Shown here piece by piece: positions 1-8,675 of a stretch of 64,000 nucleotides of DNA (positions are counted from its first letter, which is position 1; the number at the start of each line of letters is the position of its first letter). Source of the stretch: Bradyrhizobium sp. B124 (lineage in GTDB: Bacteria; Pseudomonadota; Alphaproteobacteria; Rhizobiales; Xanthobacteraceae). Both the position numbers and the translations under genes were made by a program. Location: the NCBI RefSeq assembly GCF_038967635.1, contig NZ_CP152413.1:6886001-6950000 (forward strand). The letters are read 5' to 3'. Below the pieces are notes generated by a model, which saw only the letters and a program-made list of their open reading frames with translations, ran no database searches and was not told the origin of the DNA.

Positions 1-197
1 GTTCAGTCATTCAGTCCTGTCGGCCACGGCGGCCGGCTCCGGAAACGTCGCGGTTAGCCATATCGGCGAGACTAGCTTTGCGTAACCCGCGCGCATACGC
101 GACGGCACCGTTCTTGCCAATCCCTGCCCAAGAGCTGCCAGCTCGTCCCGGAACGGGACATCGGATGAAGCGAAACGGCGCAGCCAGGAGCGCGACC

Positions 198-1157
198 ATG
201 ACGACGGGCAAGATCTTTGCGAATTGGGATGACAACCATTCCAGGCTCTGGAGCCGTCAGCCGATCCGGCTCGAGCACACCATGCACAAGCAGCCGGCGT
301 TCTCGATGGACGATCTCGCCAAGCTGATCGAGCACTATCCGCGCGAGCATTACAGCCTGGTCAAGACCGGCGCCAAGGGGTCGAGCCGGGTTTGGCGCGA
401 GGGCGAGATCGGCAGGCTGCGCGGCCATCAGGTGATCGAGGCGATTTCGCGCGGCGGCCTGTGGCTGAACCTGCGCAACGTCACCGCGATCGATCGCCGC
501 TACCGCGACATGATCGAGCGGATGTTCGGCGAGATCGCCACCAAGGTTCCCGGTTTCGATGCGCCGGCCCATCAGGCCGGCATCCTGATTTCGTCGCCCG
601 ATGCACAGGTCTATTACCACGCCGATCTGCCGGGGCAGGGCTTGGTCCAGATCGCCGGCCGCAAGCGGGTCTACATCTATCCCAGCACGCAGCCGTTCAT
701 CCGGCCCGAGCATCTCGAGAACATCGCGCTGTTCGACGTCGAGGTCGATATCCCCTACGAGCCCTGGTACGATTGGCATGCGCAGGTGATCGATCTCGAA
801 CCCGGCCAGATGCTGAACTGGCCGCTCAATGCGCCGCACCGCGTCGAGAACCTCGACACCGTCAACATCTCGATGACGATCTCCTATGTGAACGACGACA
901 TCCGCCGCGCCCAGATCCTGCATCTCGCCAACGGCATGCTGCGTCATCGCTTCGGCTACACGCCGCGCAGCCGCAGTATCCGCGGCCCGACCTTCTTCGC
1001 CAAGCAGGTGATGCAGAAGCTGCTGCGCGACGGCAAATGGGTGAAGCGCGAACGCGCCGTGCGGCGCGCGATCGACTTCCGCCTCGACGAGAGCGATCTC
1101 GGCAAGATCGTCGACCTGCCCAAGGACCCGCCCAAGGCGGCGTTGGAGGCGGCCTAA
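198..1157 (+). CDS. Cupin-like / JmjC-type oxygenase family protein
   Basis: A 319-residue protein when started at 198, where AGGAG at 186-190 sits seven bases ahead of ATG; a longer reading from 78 lacks such a site. Around residues 141-143 there is an H-x-D pair (HADLPGQ) and near 214 a second His (NAPHRVEN), the spacing expected of the HxD...H iron triad of JmjC/cupin-like Fe(II)/2-oxoglutarate enzymes. No signal peptide is visible, so it is probably cytoplasmic. It lies 27 bases before the acetyltransferase-like gene at 1185, suggesting one transcript. Substrate unknown; the oxygenase assignment rests on the triad and is an inference. Confidence 0.7.
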   Translation: MTTGKIFANWDDNHSRLWSRQPIRLEHTMHKQPAFSMDDLAKLIEHYPREHYSLVKTGAKGSSRVWREGEIGRLRGHQVIEAISRGGLWLNLRNVTAIDRRYRDMIERMFGEIATKVPGFDAPAHQAGILISSPDAQVYYHADLPGQGLVQIAGRKRVYIYPSTQPFIRPEHLENIALFDVEVDIPYEPWYDWHAQVIDLEPGQMLNWPLNAPHRVENLDTVNISMTISYVNDDIRRAQILHLANGMLRHRFGYTPRSRSIRGPTFFAKQVMQKLLRDGKWVKRERAVRRAIDFRLDESDLGKIVDLPKDPPKAALEAA

Positions 1158-1184
1158 GCGGGCTTGCCGGTAGCAGGTGCTGGA

Positions 1185-2375
1185 ATGACGGTCTTGACGA
1201 CAGCGGTTGAGAAATTCGGGGCGCGGGTCGCTTCCTATGCGGTCGGCTATCGCGTCGAATTGGTTTCCGATTGGGCGTATGCCGCCGCCCGCTGGGGGAC
1301 CTTCGAGCCGCTCACGGCGTTCCAGCATCCGCAATGGTATGCGTCATGGTACCGGGCCTTCGCGTCGACCGACGGTGTCGAGCCGCTGATCGCAATCGTC
1401 AGCGATGCCGCGACCGGCGAGCGGGCTGCACTGTTGCCGCTGATCTGTCACCGGCAAGGCAGCCTCCGCGTTGTCGAATTCGCCGACCTCAACCTCACCG
1501 ACTTCAACGCGCCGATCCTCGGCCCCGCCGCACCGCGCGACGACGTCGCCGCATGGCAGTTTTGGCGTGATTTGCAGGCCGCGCTGCGCAAAGCGCCCGG
1601 CGGAGCCGATCTGATCCGTTTTCGCAAGATGCCGGTCAAGCTCGCGACGCGATCCAACCCGCTGGCGCTGCTCGATGGCATCGGACCATCGGTCGTCAAC
1701 GGCAATCTGCTGACCATCGGTGACGACCACAACGCCTGGCGCTACGAGCTGAACCGGAAGGTTCGCAAGGAATTGGGACGGAGCTGGCGCGTGTTCACGC
1801 GTGAGCCGTCCGCGGCGTTCAGGGTCGCCACAGATACCGGCGAGGCGCTGGACCTTCTGTCCATCACGGAAGTGCAGCAGGGCGCGCGGCTGAACGGTCT
1901 TGGGCTCAACTACGTACTCGACAATGCGGACTGCGCCGCCTTCTATCGCGACCTGGTGCGCGAAGGCACCGCGCGCGGCTATGCGGTCATGACCGCACTT
2001 GCGACCAGCGACGAAGTGGTGGCGACGCTGCTCGGCGTCCGCACCGGCTCGCGCTACGTCATGATCCGCATCAGCAATGCGGGCGAGAAATGGTCGGCCT
2101 GTTCGCCGGGCCGGCTGATCATCGATCGCACCATCGAAGCGCTGCACAAGGACGGTGTGCGGGAGTTCGATTTCTCGATCGGCAATTACACCTACAAGCG
2201 GCGGTTCAGACCGCAGCGCACGCCGCTGGTCGATCTCAGCGCACCCTTGAGCTGGCGCGGGCAGCCCTACGCGCTGCGGGACCGCGCCGTGCTGGCGCTG
2301 CGTCACTATCCGGAGCTCACCGCGCGGCTGAAGCAGGCGCTCGGCAAGTCGATGCCCTCGCGCGAGGACGACTGA
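1185..2375 (+). CDS. GNAT-fold acetyltransferase, BioF2/CelD-like
   Basis: A 396-residue protein that resembles the double-GNAT proteins annotated as BioF2-like or cellulose-biosynthesis CelD-like acetyltransferases (related to FemAB folds). The C-terminal half contains the segment REFDFSIGNYTYKRRF typical of this family, and the middle has QQGARLNGLG. Start chosen at ATG 1185; an upstream TTG at 1164 is in frame but weak. It follows the JmjC-like gene by 27 bases, and the pair is probably an operon, perhaps acting on a cell-surface polymer or amino-acyl substrate. The exact substrate cannot be read from the sequence. Confidence 0.7.
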   Translation: MTVLTTAVEKFGARVASYAVGYRVELVSDWAYAAARWGTFEPLTAFQHPQWYASWYRAFASTDGVEPLIAIVSDAATGERAALLPLICHRQGSLRVVEFADLNLTDFNAPILGPAAPRDDVAAWQFWRDLQAALRKAPGGADLIRFRKMPVKLATRSNPLALLDGIGPSVVNGNLLTIGDDHNAWRYELNRKVRKELGRSWRVFTREPSAAFRVATDTGEALDLLSITEVQQGARLNGLGLNYVLDNADCAAFYRDLVREGTARGYAVMTALATSDEVVATLLGVRTGSRYVMIRISNAGEKWSACSPGRLIIDRTIEALHKDGVREFDFSIGNYTYKRRFRPQRTPLVDLSAPLSWRGQPYALRDRAVLALRHYPELTARLKQALGKSMPSREDD

Positions 2376-2380
2376 GCAAA

Positions 2381-2410
2381 GGGCGGCATTCCCGAATGAG
2401 AATGCCGCCC
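2381..2410. terminator. Shared hairpin between convergent genes
   Basis: An 11-bp perfect stem (2381-2391 with 2400-2410, GGGCGGCATTC arm) lies between the stop of the + strand acetyltransferase and the stop of wrbA on the - strand. The T tract is short on the - strand and absent on the + strand, so it is a moderate bidirectional terminator. Confidence 0.6.
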
Positions 2411-2443
2411 TGATCGCATTTGCTTCGTAGCAAGCCGCGAAGC

Positions 2444-3043
2444 TTAGCCGTGCAGCTTTCTGGCAGCCTCCGCGATTGCGCGGCCCTGATAGCGCGCGCC
2501 GGCGAGCTCGTTCTCGCTGGGCTGGCGGCTGCCGTCGCCGCCGGTGATCGTGGTGGCGCCGTAGGGCGCGCCGCCGGTGACCTCGTCGAGCTTCATCTGT
2601 CCGGCAAAGCCGTAGTTCAGTCCGATCACCGTCATGCCGAAATGCAACAGGTTCGTGATGATCGAGAACAGCGTGGTCTCCTGGCCGCCATGCTGGGTCG
2701 CGCTCGAGGTGAAGGCGCCGCCGACCTTGCCGTTCAGCGCGCCACGGGCCCAGAGCCCGCCGGCCTGGTCGAGGAAGTTGGCCATCTGCGAAGCCATGCG
2801 GCCGAACCGGGTGCCGGTGCCGACGATGATCGCGTCGTAATTGGGGAGGTCGTTGATCTCTGCGATCGGTGCGGGCTGGTCGAGCTTGTAGTACGAGGCT
2901 TTCGCGACTTCGGCCGGCACGAGCTCGGGCACGCGCTTGATATCGACGGTGGCGCCGGCTTCGCGCGCGCCTTCCGCAACGGCATTCGCCATCGCTTCGA
3001 TGTGACCGTAGGCGGAGTAATAGAGAACGAGAACCTTGGCCAT
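2444..3043 (-). CDS. wrbA: NAD(P)H:quinone oxidoreductase WrbA
   Basis: A 199-residue flavodoxin-fold protein, almost exactly the length of E. coli WrbA. The FMN phosphate loop is near the N-terminus ([12 protein letters not shown], residues 8-19), followed by the WrbA hallmarks [13 protein letters not shown] and [12 protein letters not shown]. It reduces quinones by two electrons with NAD(P)H, limiting redox cycling. A longer reading frame extends upstream, but the ATG at 3043 is preceded by a purine-rich AAAGGAGGCC site and matches the family N-terminus. It sits downstream of the pirin gene on the same strand, 91 bases apart with a strong hairpin between, and is probably part of the LysR-controlled redox locus. 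Confidence 0.95.
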   Translation of the reverse strand: MAKVLVLYYSAYGHIEAMANAVAEGAREAGATVDIKRVPELVPAEVAKASYYKLDQPAPIAEINDLPNYDAIIVGTGTRFGRMASQMANFLDQAGGLWARGALNGKVGGAFTSSATQHGGQETTLFSIITNLLHFGMTVIGLNYGFAGQMKLDEVTGGAPYGATTITGGDGSRQPSENELAGARYQGRAIAEAARKLHG

Positions 3044-3092
3044 GATGGCCTCCTTTGGGGGTTGAGGTAGGGGAAGATGATTTGGGGGAGGA

Positions 3093-3120
3093 GCATGCGC
3101 GGACGTTCGTCCGCGCATGC
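3093..3120. other. Perfect 12-bp hairpin in the pirin-wrbA gap
   Basis: The arms 3093-3104 and 3109-3120 (GCATGCGCGGAC and its complement) form a perfect stem with a GTTC loop. No T tract follows on either strand. It may set the ratio of pirin to wrbA transcript by partial termination or RNA processing; that role is inference. Confidence 0.55.
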
Positions 3121-3134
3121 AGGGTGAGTGGTGA

Positions 3135-3833
3135 TCAGGCGGCGTCGACGAGCACGAGCTCGGCATCCTCGAGCGCGGTGATCTTCAGCTTGGCTTCATC
3201 GCGGATCGCGGCGCCGTCGCGCGCATTGACGCGCACGCCGTTGACCTCGATGCTGCCGGCCGCCGGCACCAGATAGAGGTGGCGGGCCTTGTCGGCGGCG
3301 TATTCCGCGCTCTCGCCGGCCCTCAGCGTGGTGGCGAGCACCCGCGCATCGGCGCGGATCGGCAGCGCGTCGTTGTCGCCGTCGATGCCGGAGGCGATGG
3401 TGACGAGCTTGCCCGAGCGGTCCGCCTTCGGGAACGGCTTCGAGCCCCAGGTCGGGTGGCCGCCCTTCGTCGTCGGCTCGATCCAGATCTGGAAGATCTT
3501 GGTCTTGGACGGTTCCAGATTGTACTCGGAGTGACGGATGCCGCTACCGGCGCTCATCACCTGCACGTCGCCGGCTTCGGTGCGTCCCTTGTTGCCGAGC
3601 GAGTCCTGGTGCGTGATCGCACCTTCGCGAACATAGGTGATGATCTCCATGTTGGCATGCGGATGCGCCGGGAAGCCGGAGTTGGGCGCGATCTCGTCGT
3701 CGTTCCACACGCGCAGCGCGCCATGGCTGACATTGGCGGGATCGTAGTAGCTCGCGAACGAGAAGTGGTGCTTGGCCTTCAGCCAGCCGTGGTCGGCGCC
3801 GCCAAGCTCTGCGAATGGTCTGAGTTCGATCAT
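3135..3833 (-). CDS. Pirin family protein (quercetinase-like)
   Basis: A 232-residue bicupin of the pirin/YhhW family. All four metal ligands are present at family positions: H57 and H59 in [11 protein letters not shown]101 and E103 in GIRHSEYN. YhhW-type members show quercetin dioxygenase activity, and others act as redox-sensing cofactors. The length matches YhhW (231). It is transcribed divergently from the LysR regulator at 3959, with wrbA downstream on the same strand. That layout suggests LysR-controlled induction by a quinone, flavonoid or electrophile. The natural substrate is not shown by the sequence. Confidence 0.92.
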   Translation of the reverse strand: MIELRPFAELGGADHGWLKAKHHFSFASYYDPANVSHGALRVWNDDEIAPNSGFPAHPHANMEIITYVREGAITHQDSLGNKGRTEAGDVQVMSAGSGIRHSEYNLEPSKTKIFQIWIEPTTKGGHPTWGSKPFPKADRSGKLVTIASGIDGDNDALPIRADARVLATTLRAGESAEYAADKARHLYLVPAAGSIEVNGVRVNARDGAAIRDEAKLKITALEDAELVLVDAA

Positions 3834-3907
3834 GTGTTACTCCGCTTGATAGGTTGATTTCGATCTCGTTGACCCTTGGATATGCCTCCGGCTGTGGTAT
3901 AGAAATA

Positions 3908-3931
3908 GAAACTATTGAAACTCATTGTTTC
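3908..3931. promoter_or_regulatory. Candidate LysR binding site
   Basis: The pirin-LysR intergenic region has an inverted repeat GAAAC-TCATT-GTTTC at 3917-3931 and an extra GAAAC half-site at 3908-3912, nine bases upstream. LysR-type regulators usually bind a T-N11-A-like interrupted dyad between divergent promoters, so this is the best operator candidate. Not proven. Confidence 0.45.
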
Positions 3932-3958
3932 CAAATTGAACGATCAGGACAGCGGCCC

Positions 3959-4873
3959 ATGTCGAAACTGCCGGACTTCGAGGCGCTCGCGATCTTCGCA
4001 AAAGTCATGGAATTACGGTCGTTTGCGGCGGCCGCGACCGAGCTCTCGCTGTCCAAGGCGACGGTCTCGAAGGCGGTCAGCCGGCTCGAGGAGCGGCTCG
4101 GCGCGCGGCTGTTCAACCGCACCTCGCGGCGGCTGGCGCTGACCGATGCCGGCCAGAAATTGTCGGAGCGCGCCGCGCGGCTGCTGGCCGACGGCGAGGC
4201 CGCCGAAAGCGAGGCGCTGGCGCAATCGACCACGCCACGTGGCCTGGTGCGGTTCGCGGTGCCCATGACCTTCGGCGTCAAGACGGTGGCGCCGCTGCTG
4301 CCGGAATTCATGGAGGCCTATCCGGAGGTCGCGATCGATCTGCACCTGAGCGACGCCACGGTCGATCTGATCGGCGAAGGCTTTGATGCCGGCCTGCGCA
4401 TCGCGCGGCTGCCGGATTCCTCGCTGATCGCGCGGCGGCTGTGCGGCATGCCGCGCTACACGGTGGCAGCGCCGTCCTATTTGAAGCGCCACGGCCGGCC
4501 GACCCATCCGATGCATCTCGCCGAGCACAAATGCTTCGGCTACGCCTATCTCTCGACCCAGGGCGTCTGGCACTACACCAATGCGTCGGGTGAACAGGCG
4601 AGCGTGCGTCCCGCCGGCCAGTTGCGCGTCAACAATGGCGAGGCCGTGATGCCCGCGCTGCTCGCCGGTCTCGGCATCGCCGACCTGCCCGACTTCATCG
4701 TCGGCGACGCGATCGCACGCGGCGAGGTCGAGGTGATCCTGAAAGGCTGGAAGCAGCCCGAAGGCGCGGTGCATCTCGTCACGCCGCCCGGCGGCCCGCG
4801 GCCCGCCCGCGTCGAGGTGCTGGCGGATTTCCTCGCCAGCCATTTCGCCAAAGGCCGCGCCCAGCGGAAGTAA
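3959..4873 (+). CDS. LysR-family transcriptional regulator
   Basis: A 304-residue LysR protein. The N-terminal winged helix (FEALAIFAKVMELRSF, then SLSKATVSKAVSRLEERLG and LFNRTSRRLALTDAG) is followed by a periplasmic-binding-like effector domain from about residue 90. Translation probably starts at ATG 3959; upstream in-frame codons lack family similarity. It is divergent from pirin/wrbA and likely regulates them and itself. Its last codons lie in the first of three 23-bp repeats (4851-4919), so the C-terminal residues AKGRAQRK may have been shaped by repeat expansion. Confidence 0.93.
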   Translation: MSKLPDFEALAIFAKVMELRSFAAAATELSLSKATVSKAVSRLEERLGARLFNRTSRRLALTDAGQKLSERAARLLADGEAAESEALAQSTTPRGLVRFAVPMTFGVKTVAPLLPEFMEAYPEVAIDLHLSDATVDLIGEGFDAGLRIARLPDSSLIARRLCGMPRYTVAAPSYLKRHGRPTHPMHLAEHKCFGYAYLSTQGVWHYTNASGEQASVRPAGQLRVNNGEAVMPALLAGLGIADLPDFIVGDAIARGEVEVILKGWKQPEGAVHLVTPPGGPRPARVEVLADFLASHFAKGRAQRK

Positions 4874-4919
4874 AAGGCCGCGCCCTGCGGAAATAGAGAG
4901 CCGCGCTCACCGGAAGTAG
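4851..4919 (+). repeat. Three 23-bp tandem units over the LysR stop
   Basis: Units at 4851-4873, 4874-4896 and 4897-4919 share AAGGCCGCGCCC-x-CGGAAxTAx with a few differences. Each unit ends in a stop triplet (TAA, TAG, TAG). The first unit is coding, the next two are downstream copies. Confidence 0.8.
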
Positions 4920-5083
4920 TCGGCACCGCACACGCGGCTGAAGGCCGCGCGACCCGTCACATTCGTGTCATCCCTTTTAAATTGTATAAGTTGTGTGAAC
5001 TAACCCATGATCGTGGGCCGCCGCGATCGTCTATTTCTGCGTCCTGAACCTGTTGCCGCAAAGCGCATTTTCGGAGGAACCAG

Positions 5084-7519
5084 ATGATTGACCTGACCAA
5101 GCACGATTTCACGTCATTGTCGGTGAAGGATCTGCTCGATGCCCGCGAGGCCTATCACGTGCATCTGGCCCATCTGCAATCGGTCTACGCCACGGCGATC
5201 GGCCGCTATCTGATCCGCGACAGCGACCGCAACGCGACCGAACGGCGGCACCATTCCAAGCCGCAGGCGCTCGGACCGCGCACGCTGTTCAATTCGTCGG
5301 TCAAGGACTGGTCGTGGCCCTGCATCCTCGTCTTTGTCCGGGACTGGATGAAGCGCTCCGAGTTGAAGAACCATCCGGAGAAGCAGGACCAGCTGGTGCC
5401 GCCATTCCTGTATCTGCCTGACGGGCGCGTCGTGCCGACCTGCGTCGTCAAGGTCGACCCGAACGAGGACAGCCCCGGCGTCGTCGATCCGCCGGTGTTC
5501 AAGAGCGATCTGGTTGGCGGCGGCTTTCCGGTCCAGACCATGATCCAGGGCAAGATCCATCGCGGCTCGATCGGCTGTCTCGTCACCAATGGCGAGACCG
5601 TGTTTGCGCTCTCCAACCGCCACGTGGTCGGCGCGGCCGGGCGCGAGATCTTCGCCGGCTTCAAGAACACGGAACGGCGTCTCGGCGTCAGCGATGCGCT
5701 GCAACTCGGCAAGCGCGCCTTCAGCGACGTCTATCCCGGCTGGCCCGGCGCGCGGGTGGTGGCCAATCTCGATGCCGGATTGATCCGCGTCGATGACGTC
5801 AAGGGCTGGACCGCGCAGGTCTACGGCGTCGGACAGGTCGGCGACGTCGTCGATCTCAATGTCGGTACCTTCCGCCTCGAGATCATCGACCAGCCGCTGA
5901 TCGCCTTCGGTGCGACCAGCGGATTGATGAAGGGCAAGATCATCGGCCTGTTCTATCGCTACAAGACCGTCGGCGGCATGGAATATGTCAGCGATTTCGT
6001 GATCGGTCCGCGCGACAGCGACACGCCGCTCAACAACTACCCCGGCGATTCCGGCACGATCTGGTTTCTCGACGATCCGGATGCGAAGAAGAACGCCAGC
6101 GGCGCGCGCATCCTAAGTCCCCTGGCGCTGGAATGGGGCGGCCAGGAATTGTTCGGATCGGGCGGCAAGATTCCGATGCAGGTCGCGCTCGGCATCTGCA
6201 TGGCGACGCTGTGCCGCGAGCTCGATGTCGAGCTGATCGGCGACTGGAATGCCGGCCACACCGAGTATTGGGGCGAATGGGGACACGTCAAGATCGGCGC
6301 CTATGCGACCGGCCTGATCGATGCGAAGCTTCCCAAGCTCTCGAGCATGATGGACGCCAACTCCGACAATATCGGCCTCGACGACAAGCTGCTTGCCGAC
6401 CTCAAGCCATATCAGCGCGGCGCATTCGCGCCGCTGGCCGACGTCGCCGACCTGGTCTGGCGCTTCACCCGGCACACCGACGAGAGCAACCATTTCGCCG
6501 ACATGGACAAGCCGGGCAAGGATGGCAAGACGCTGCTGGATCTGTGCGCCGAGTCCACGCGCAACGTCGATCCGAAAGTCTGGAATGACTATTACGAAGG
6601 GATCGGCGAGGACCGCCGCGGCGCGTTGCCGTTCCGGGTCTGGCAGATCTTCGACGAGATGGTCGAATATGCCGCCGCCAACAAGAAGCTCGAGTTCGTC
6701 TGCGCCGCGGGAATCGTCGCCCATTACATCGGTGATGCCTGCCAGCCGCTGCACATCTCGCAATTCCACCATGGCCTCGATCTGAACGACAAGGCACACG
6801 CCAAGGTGCACAGCGTGTACGAGACCACGATGATCGGCCGCCACGGCAAGGATCTCATCAAGATGATCCCCGACGCCCGGACCAGCGACGTCGCGGAGAT
6901 CGTTGCGGGCGGCACGCCGACCGGCCGCGACGCTGCGGTCGCCGTGGTCGCGCTGATGCAGCGAACCGTGAAGCGGCTGCCGCCGATGACGATCGTGAAT
7001 CTGTTCAACTCGCATATGGGCAACGGCCAGGTCGACGTGATGTGGTCGAAGCTGAAGGATGCTACGGCGGCCTGCATGCAGGACGGCGCCAAGACGCTGG
7101 CCCGGGTCTGGGAAGCGGCCTGGCGCGCCGGTGCGGGTGAAGATCGCGGGCAGGGCGGCAAGTTCGATCAGGGCAGTCTGAGCAAGCTCTACAACGATCC
7201 GAGTTTCCTTCCTGCGTATCCGCTCCAGCAGCTCACACTCGATGCGGACGACCACATCGTTCCCGTCGGGGGAGGCGGAGCGCGGCGCCGGAGTGTGTCG
7301 ACGGCGCGGCGCGCGCGCCCGCAAGCCGCGAAGAAGGCAGCCAAGAAAGCGGCCAAGAGTTCGGCGAGGAAGGCGGTCAAGAAGGCCGTGCCGCGCAAGC
7401 GTCCCGCAGCCGCCGCCCCGGTCCGCCGCGCAGCCGCCAGCAAGAAGACCGCGACCAAGCGCGGCGCGGCCAGGAAGCGGTCGGTCGGAAAGACGCGTAA
7501 GGCGGCGCGCAAGCACTAA
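5084..7519 (+). CDS. Trypsin-like protease fused to S1/P1-nuclease-like zinc domain with H1-like tail
   Basis: An 811-residue protein with a strong GGAGG site ahead of ATG 5084 and no signal peptide. Residues about 140-340 form a chymotrypsin-fold protease with triad H180 (SNRH), D230 (NLDAGLI) and S323 (PGDSG). Residues about 396-700 match the S1/P1 nuclease and bacterial zinc phospholipase C superfamily: W396-G-x-x-G-H401, D456, H470 (ESNHF), H547-x-x-x-D551, H557 (HYIGD..QPLH), H576-x-x-x-E580; Glu at the last position is the phospholipase C version. Residues about 735-811 are rich in Lys, Arg and Ala, like histone H1 tails. In known relatives the Trp is the mature N-terminus and ligates zinc through its amino group; here it is internal. 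The N-terminal 140 residues are unrecognised. Function unknown; a self-activated nuclease or lipase is one hypothesis. Confidence 0.8.
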   Translation: MIDLTKHDFTSLSVKDLLDAREAYHVHLAHLQSVYATAIGRYLIRDSDRNATERRHHSKPQALGPRTLFNSSVKDWSWPCILVFVRDWMKRSELKNHPEKQDQLVPPFLYLPDGRVVPTCVVKVDPNEDSPGVVDPPVFKSDLVGGGFPVQTMIQGKIHRGSIGCLVTNGETVFALSNRHVVGAAGREIFAGFKNTERRLGVSDALQLGKRAFSDVYPGWPGARVVANLDAGLIRVDDVKGWTAQVYGVGQVGDVVDLNVGTFRLEIIDQPLIAFGATSGLMKGKIIGLFYRYKTVGGMEYVSDFVIGPRDSDTPLNNYPGDSGTIWFLDDPDAKKNASGARILSPLALEWGGQELFGSGGKIPMQVALGICMATLCRELDVELIGDWNAGHTEYWGEWGHVKIGAYATGLIDAKLPKLSSMMDANSDNIGLDDKLLADLKPYQRGAFAPLADVADLVWRFTRHTDESNHFADMDKPGKDGKTLLDLCAESTRNVDPKVWNDYYEGIGEDRRGALPFRVWQIFDEMVEYAAANKKLEFVCAAGIVAHYIGDACQPLHISQFHHGLDLNDKAHAKVHSVYETTMIGRHGKDLIKMIPDARTSDVAEIVAGGTPTGRDAAVAVVALMQRTVKRLPPMTIVNLFNSHMGNGQVDVMWSKLKDATAACMQDGAKTLARVWEAAWRAGAGEDRGQGGKFDQGSLSKLYNDPSFLPAYPLQQLTLDADDHIVPVGGGGARRRSVSTARRARPQAAKKAAKKAAKSSARKAVKKAVPRKRPAAAAPVRRAAASKKTATKRGAARKRSVGKTRKAARKH

Positions 7520-7806
7520 AGCATACCGAGATTAGGTCGACCGCGCCGGCACTGCGCTCCCTCTCTCCGCACGCGGGGCGAGGTAAAGCGCATCGGCTGC
7601 GACACGCGGGAGCTAGAGTTCAGCATCCCGCTCCTGCATCATGCGGACGGGAACTTGGGCTTATTGGCCTTCACATTTTGTTGTCTGCGCGAACGATCCT
7701 TGGCCGCATTCATTTGCCATTTTTGAAGCAAGTCGCCGCGCGGAACCCATGCGCGCGGACGAAATCGAACTCAACGAACCGAACTCAACGAACAAGGGCA
7801 CTGGGC

Positions 7807-8166
7807 ATGCAGACGGAGCGAATTGTCCTGAGCTTAGCGATCGCGATCAGCGGCCTCGGCACTGCCGCGCCTGCGTTGTCGCAGGAGTATCGCGGCACCT
7901 GGGAACAGCAGATGGCATGTACGCCGGACGTGATGCGACTGTGCAGCGATCAAATACCCGACACCAACCGGATCGTCGCCTGCCTGCGGCAGAACACGGC
8001 GCTGCTTGGCAGTTCCTGCCGTGCCGTGTTCGAGTCGAATGCGCAACAACAGGCACAGACGCAGGGGCGCGCACCGCAGCCGCAGACGATGCAGCGGCCG
8101 CACGCGCCGCAGCAGATGCAGCCGGCCCCGGTTGCGCCGCTGCGGCCCGACAATGATGAGGATTAG
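7807..8166 (+). CDS. Small secreted Cys-rich protein
   Basis: A 119-residue protein with a signal peptide ending near ALSQ (about residue 24). The mature part has four cysteines in a pattern resembling the Cys-rich GLG1 repeat (MACTPDVMRLCS, then IVACLRQN and SSCRAVF), and a C-terminal tail rich in Gln and Pro. It should be periplasmic or membrane-facing. ATG 7807 was chosen because the signal peptide begins there; upstream in-frame codons add an uncharacteristic leader. It converges on the YbaK gene with only three bases between stops. Function unknown. Confidence 0.75.
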   Translation: MQTERIVLSLAIAISGLGTAAPALSQEYRGTWEQQMACTPDVMRLCSDQIPDTNRIVACLRQNTALLGSSCRAVFESNAQQQAQTQGRAPQPQTMQRPHAPQQMQPAPVAPLRPDNDED

Positions 8167-8169
8167 TGT

Positions 8170-8655
8170 CTACGCACTGACTTCTGTCCGAGACCTGACT
8201 TCGCAGACATCGACCCATTCGGCCGCGGTCAGTTCGGCCATCCGCTCGGGCGTGATGCGGACCGCGCTGTGGGTCGAGCCCGCGGCCGGCACCACGACGT
8301 CGAATGCTTTCAGCGACACATCGCAATACACCGGCAGCGGCGTCTTCAGCCCGAACGGGCAGACGCCGCCGACCTCGTGGCCGGTGATGTCGGCAACCTC
8401 GTCGAGGCCGAGCATCTTCGGCTTGCCGCCGAACGCCGCCTTCACCTTCTTGTTGTCCATCCGCGACGTGCCGGCGGCGACGATCAGCACCACGCGGTCG
8501 CCGACCCGCAGGCTCAGCGTCTTGGCGATCCGCGCCGGCTCGACGCCATAGGCCTCCGCCGCCAAGGCGACGGTCGCGGAGCTGACGGCGGATTCGATCA
8601 CGGTGATGTCGGGCGCCTTCTCGGCGAAGAAGGCGCGGACGGAGGCGAGGCTCAT
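8170..8655 (-). CDS. YbaK/EbsC-family aminoacyl-tRNA deacylase
   Basis: A 161-residue protein of the YbaK/ProX editing family, which hydrolyses mischarged tRNA (Cys-tRNA-Pro or Ala-tRNA-Pro). The conserved catalytic-region lysine is K45 in RIAKTLSL, followed by GTSRMDNKKVKAAFG and GHEVGGVCPFGL, the standard family blocks. It lies 20 bases downstream of the haloacid dehalogenase gene on the same strand, so co-transcription is likely. Which mischarged tRNA it edits cannot be told from the sequence. Confidence 0.92.
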   Translation of the reverse strand: MSLASVRAFFAEKAPDITVIESAVSSATVALAAEAYGVEPARIAKTLSLRVGDRVVLIVAAGTSRMDNKKVKAAFGGKPKMLGLDEVADITGHEVGGVCPFGLKTPLPVYCDVSLKAFDVVVPAAGSTHSAVRITPERMAELTAAEWVDVCEVRSRTEVSA

Positions 8656-8675
8656 ACTATTCAGGACCTTGCTAG

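Noticed and set aside
6113..7516. Long antisense frame over the protease-nuclease fusion
   Set aside because: Low-complexity His/Arg composition and no ribosome site; the plus strand has conserved catalytic motifs.
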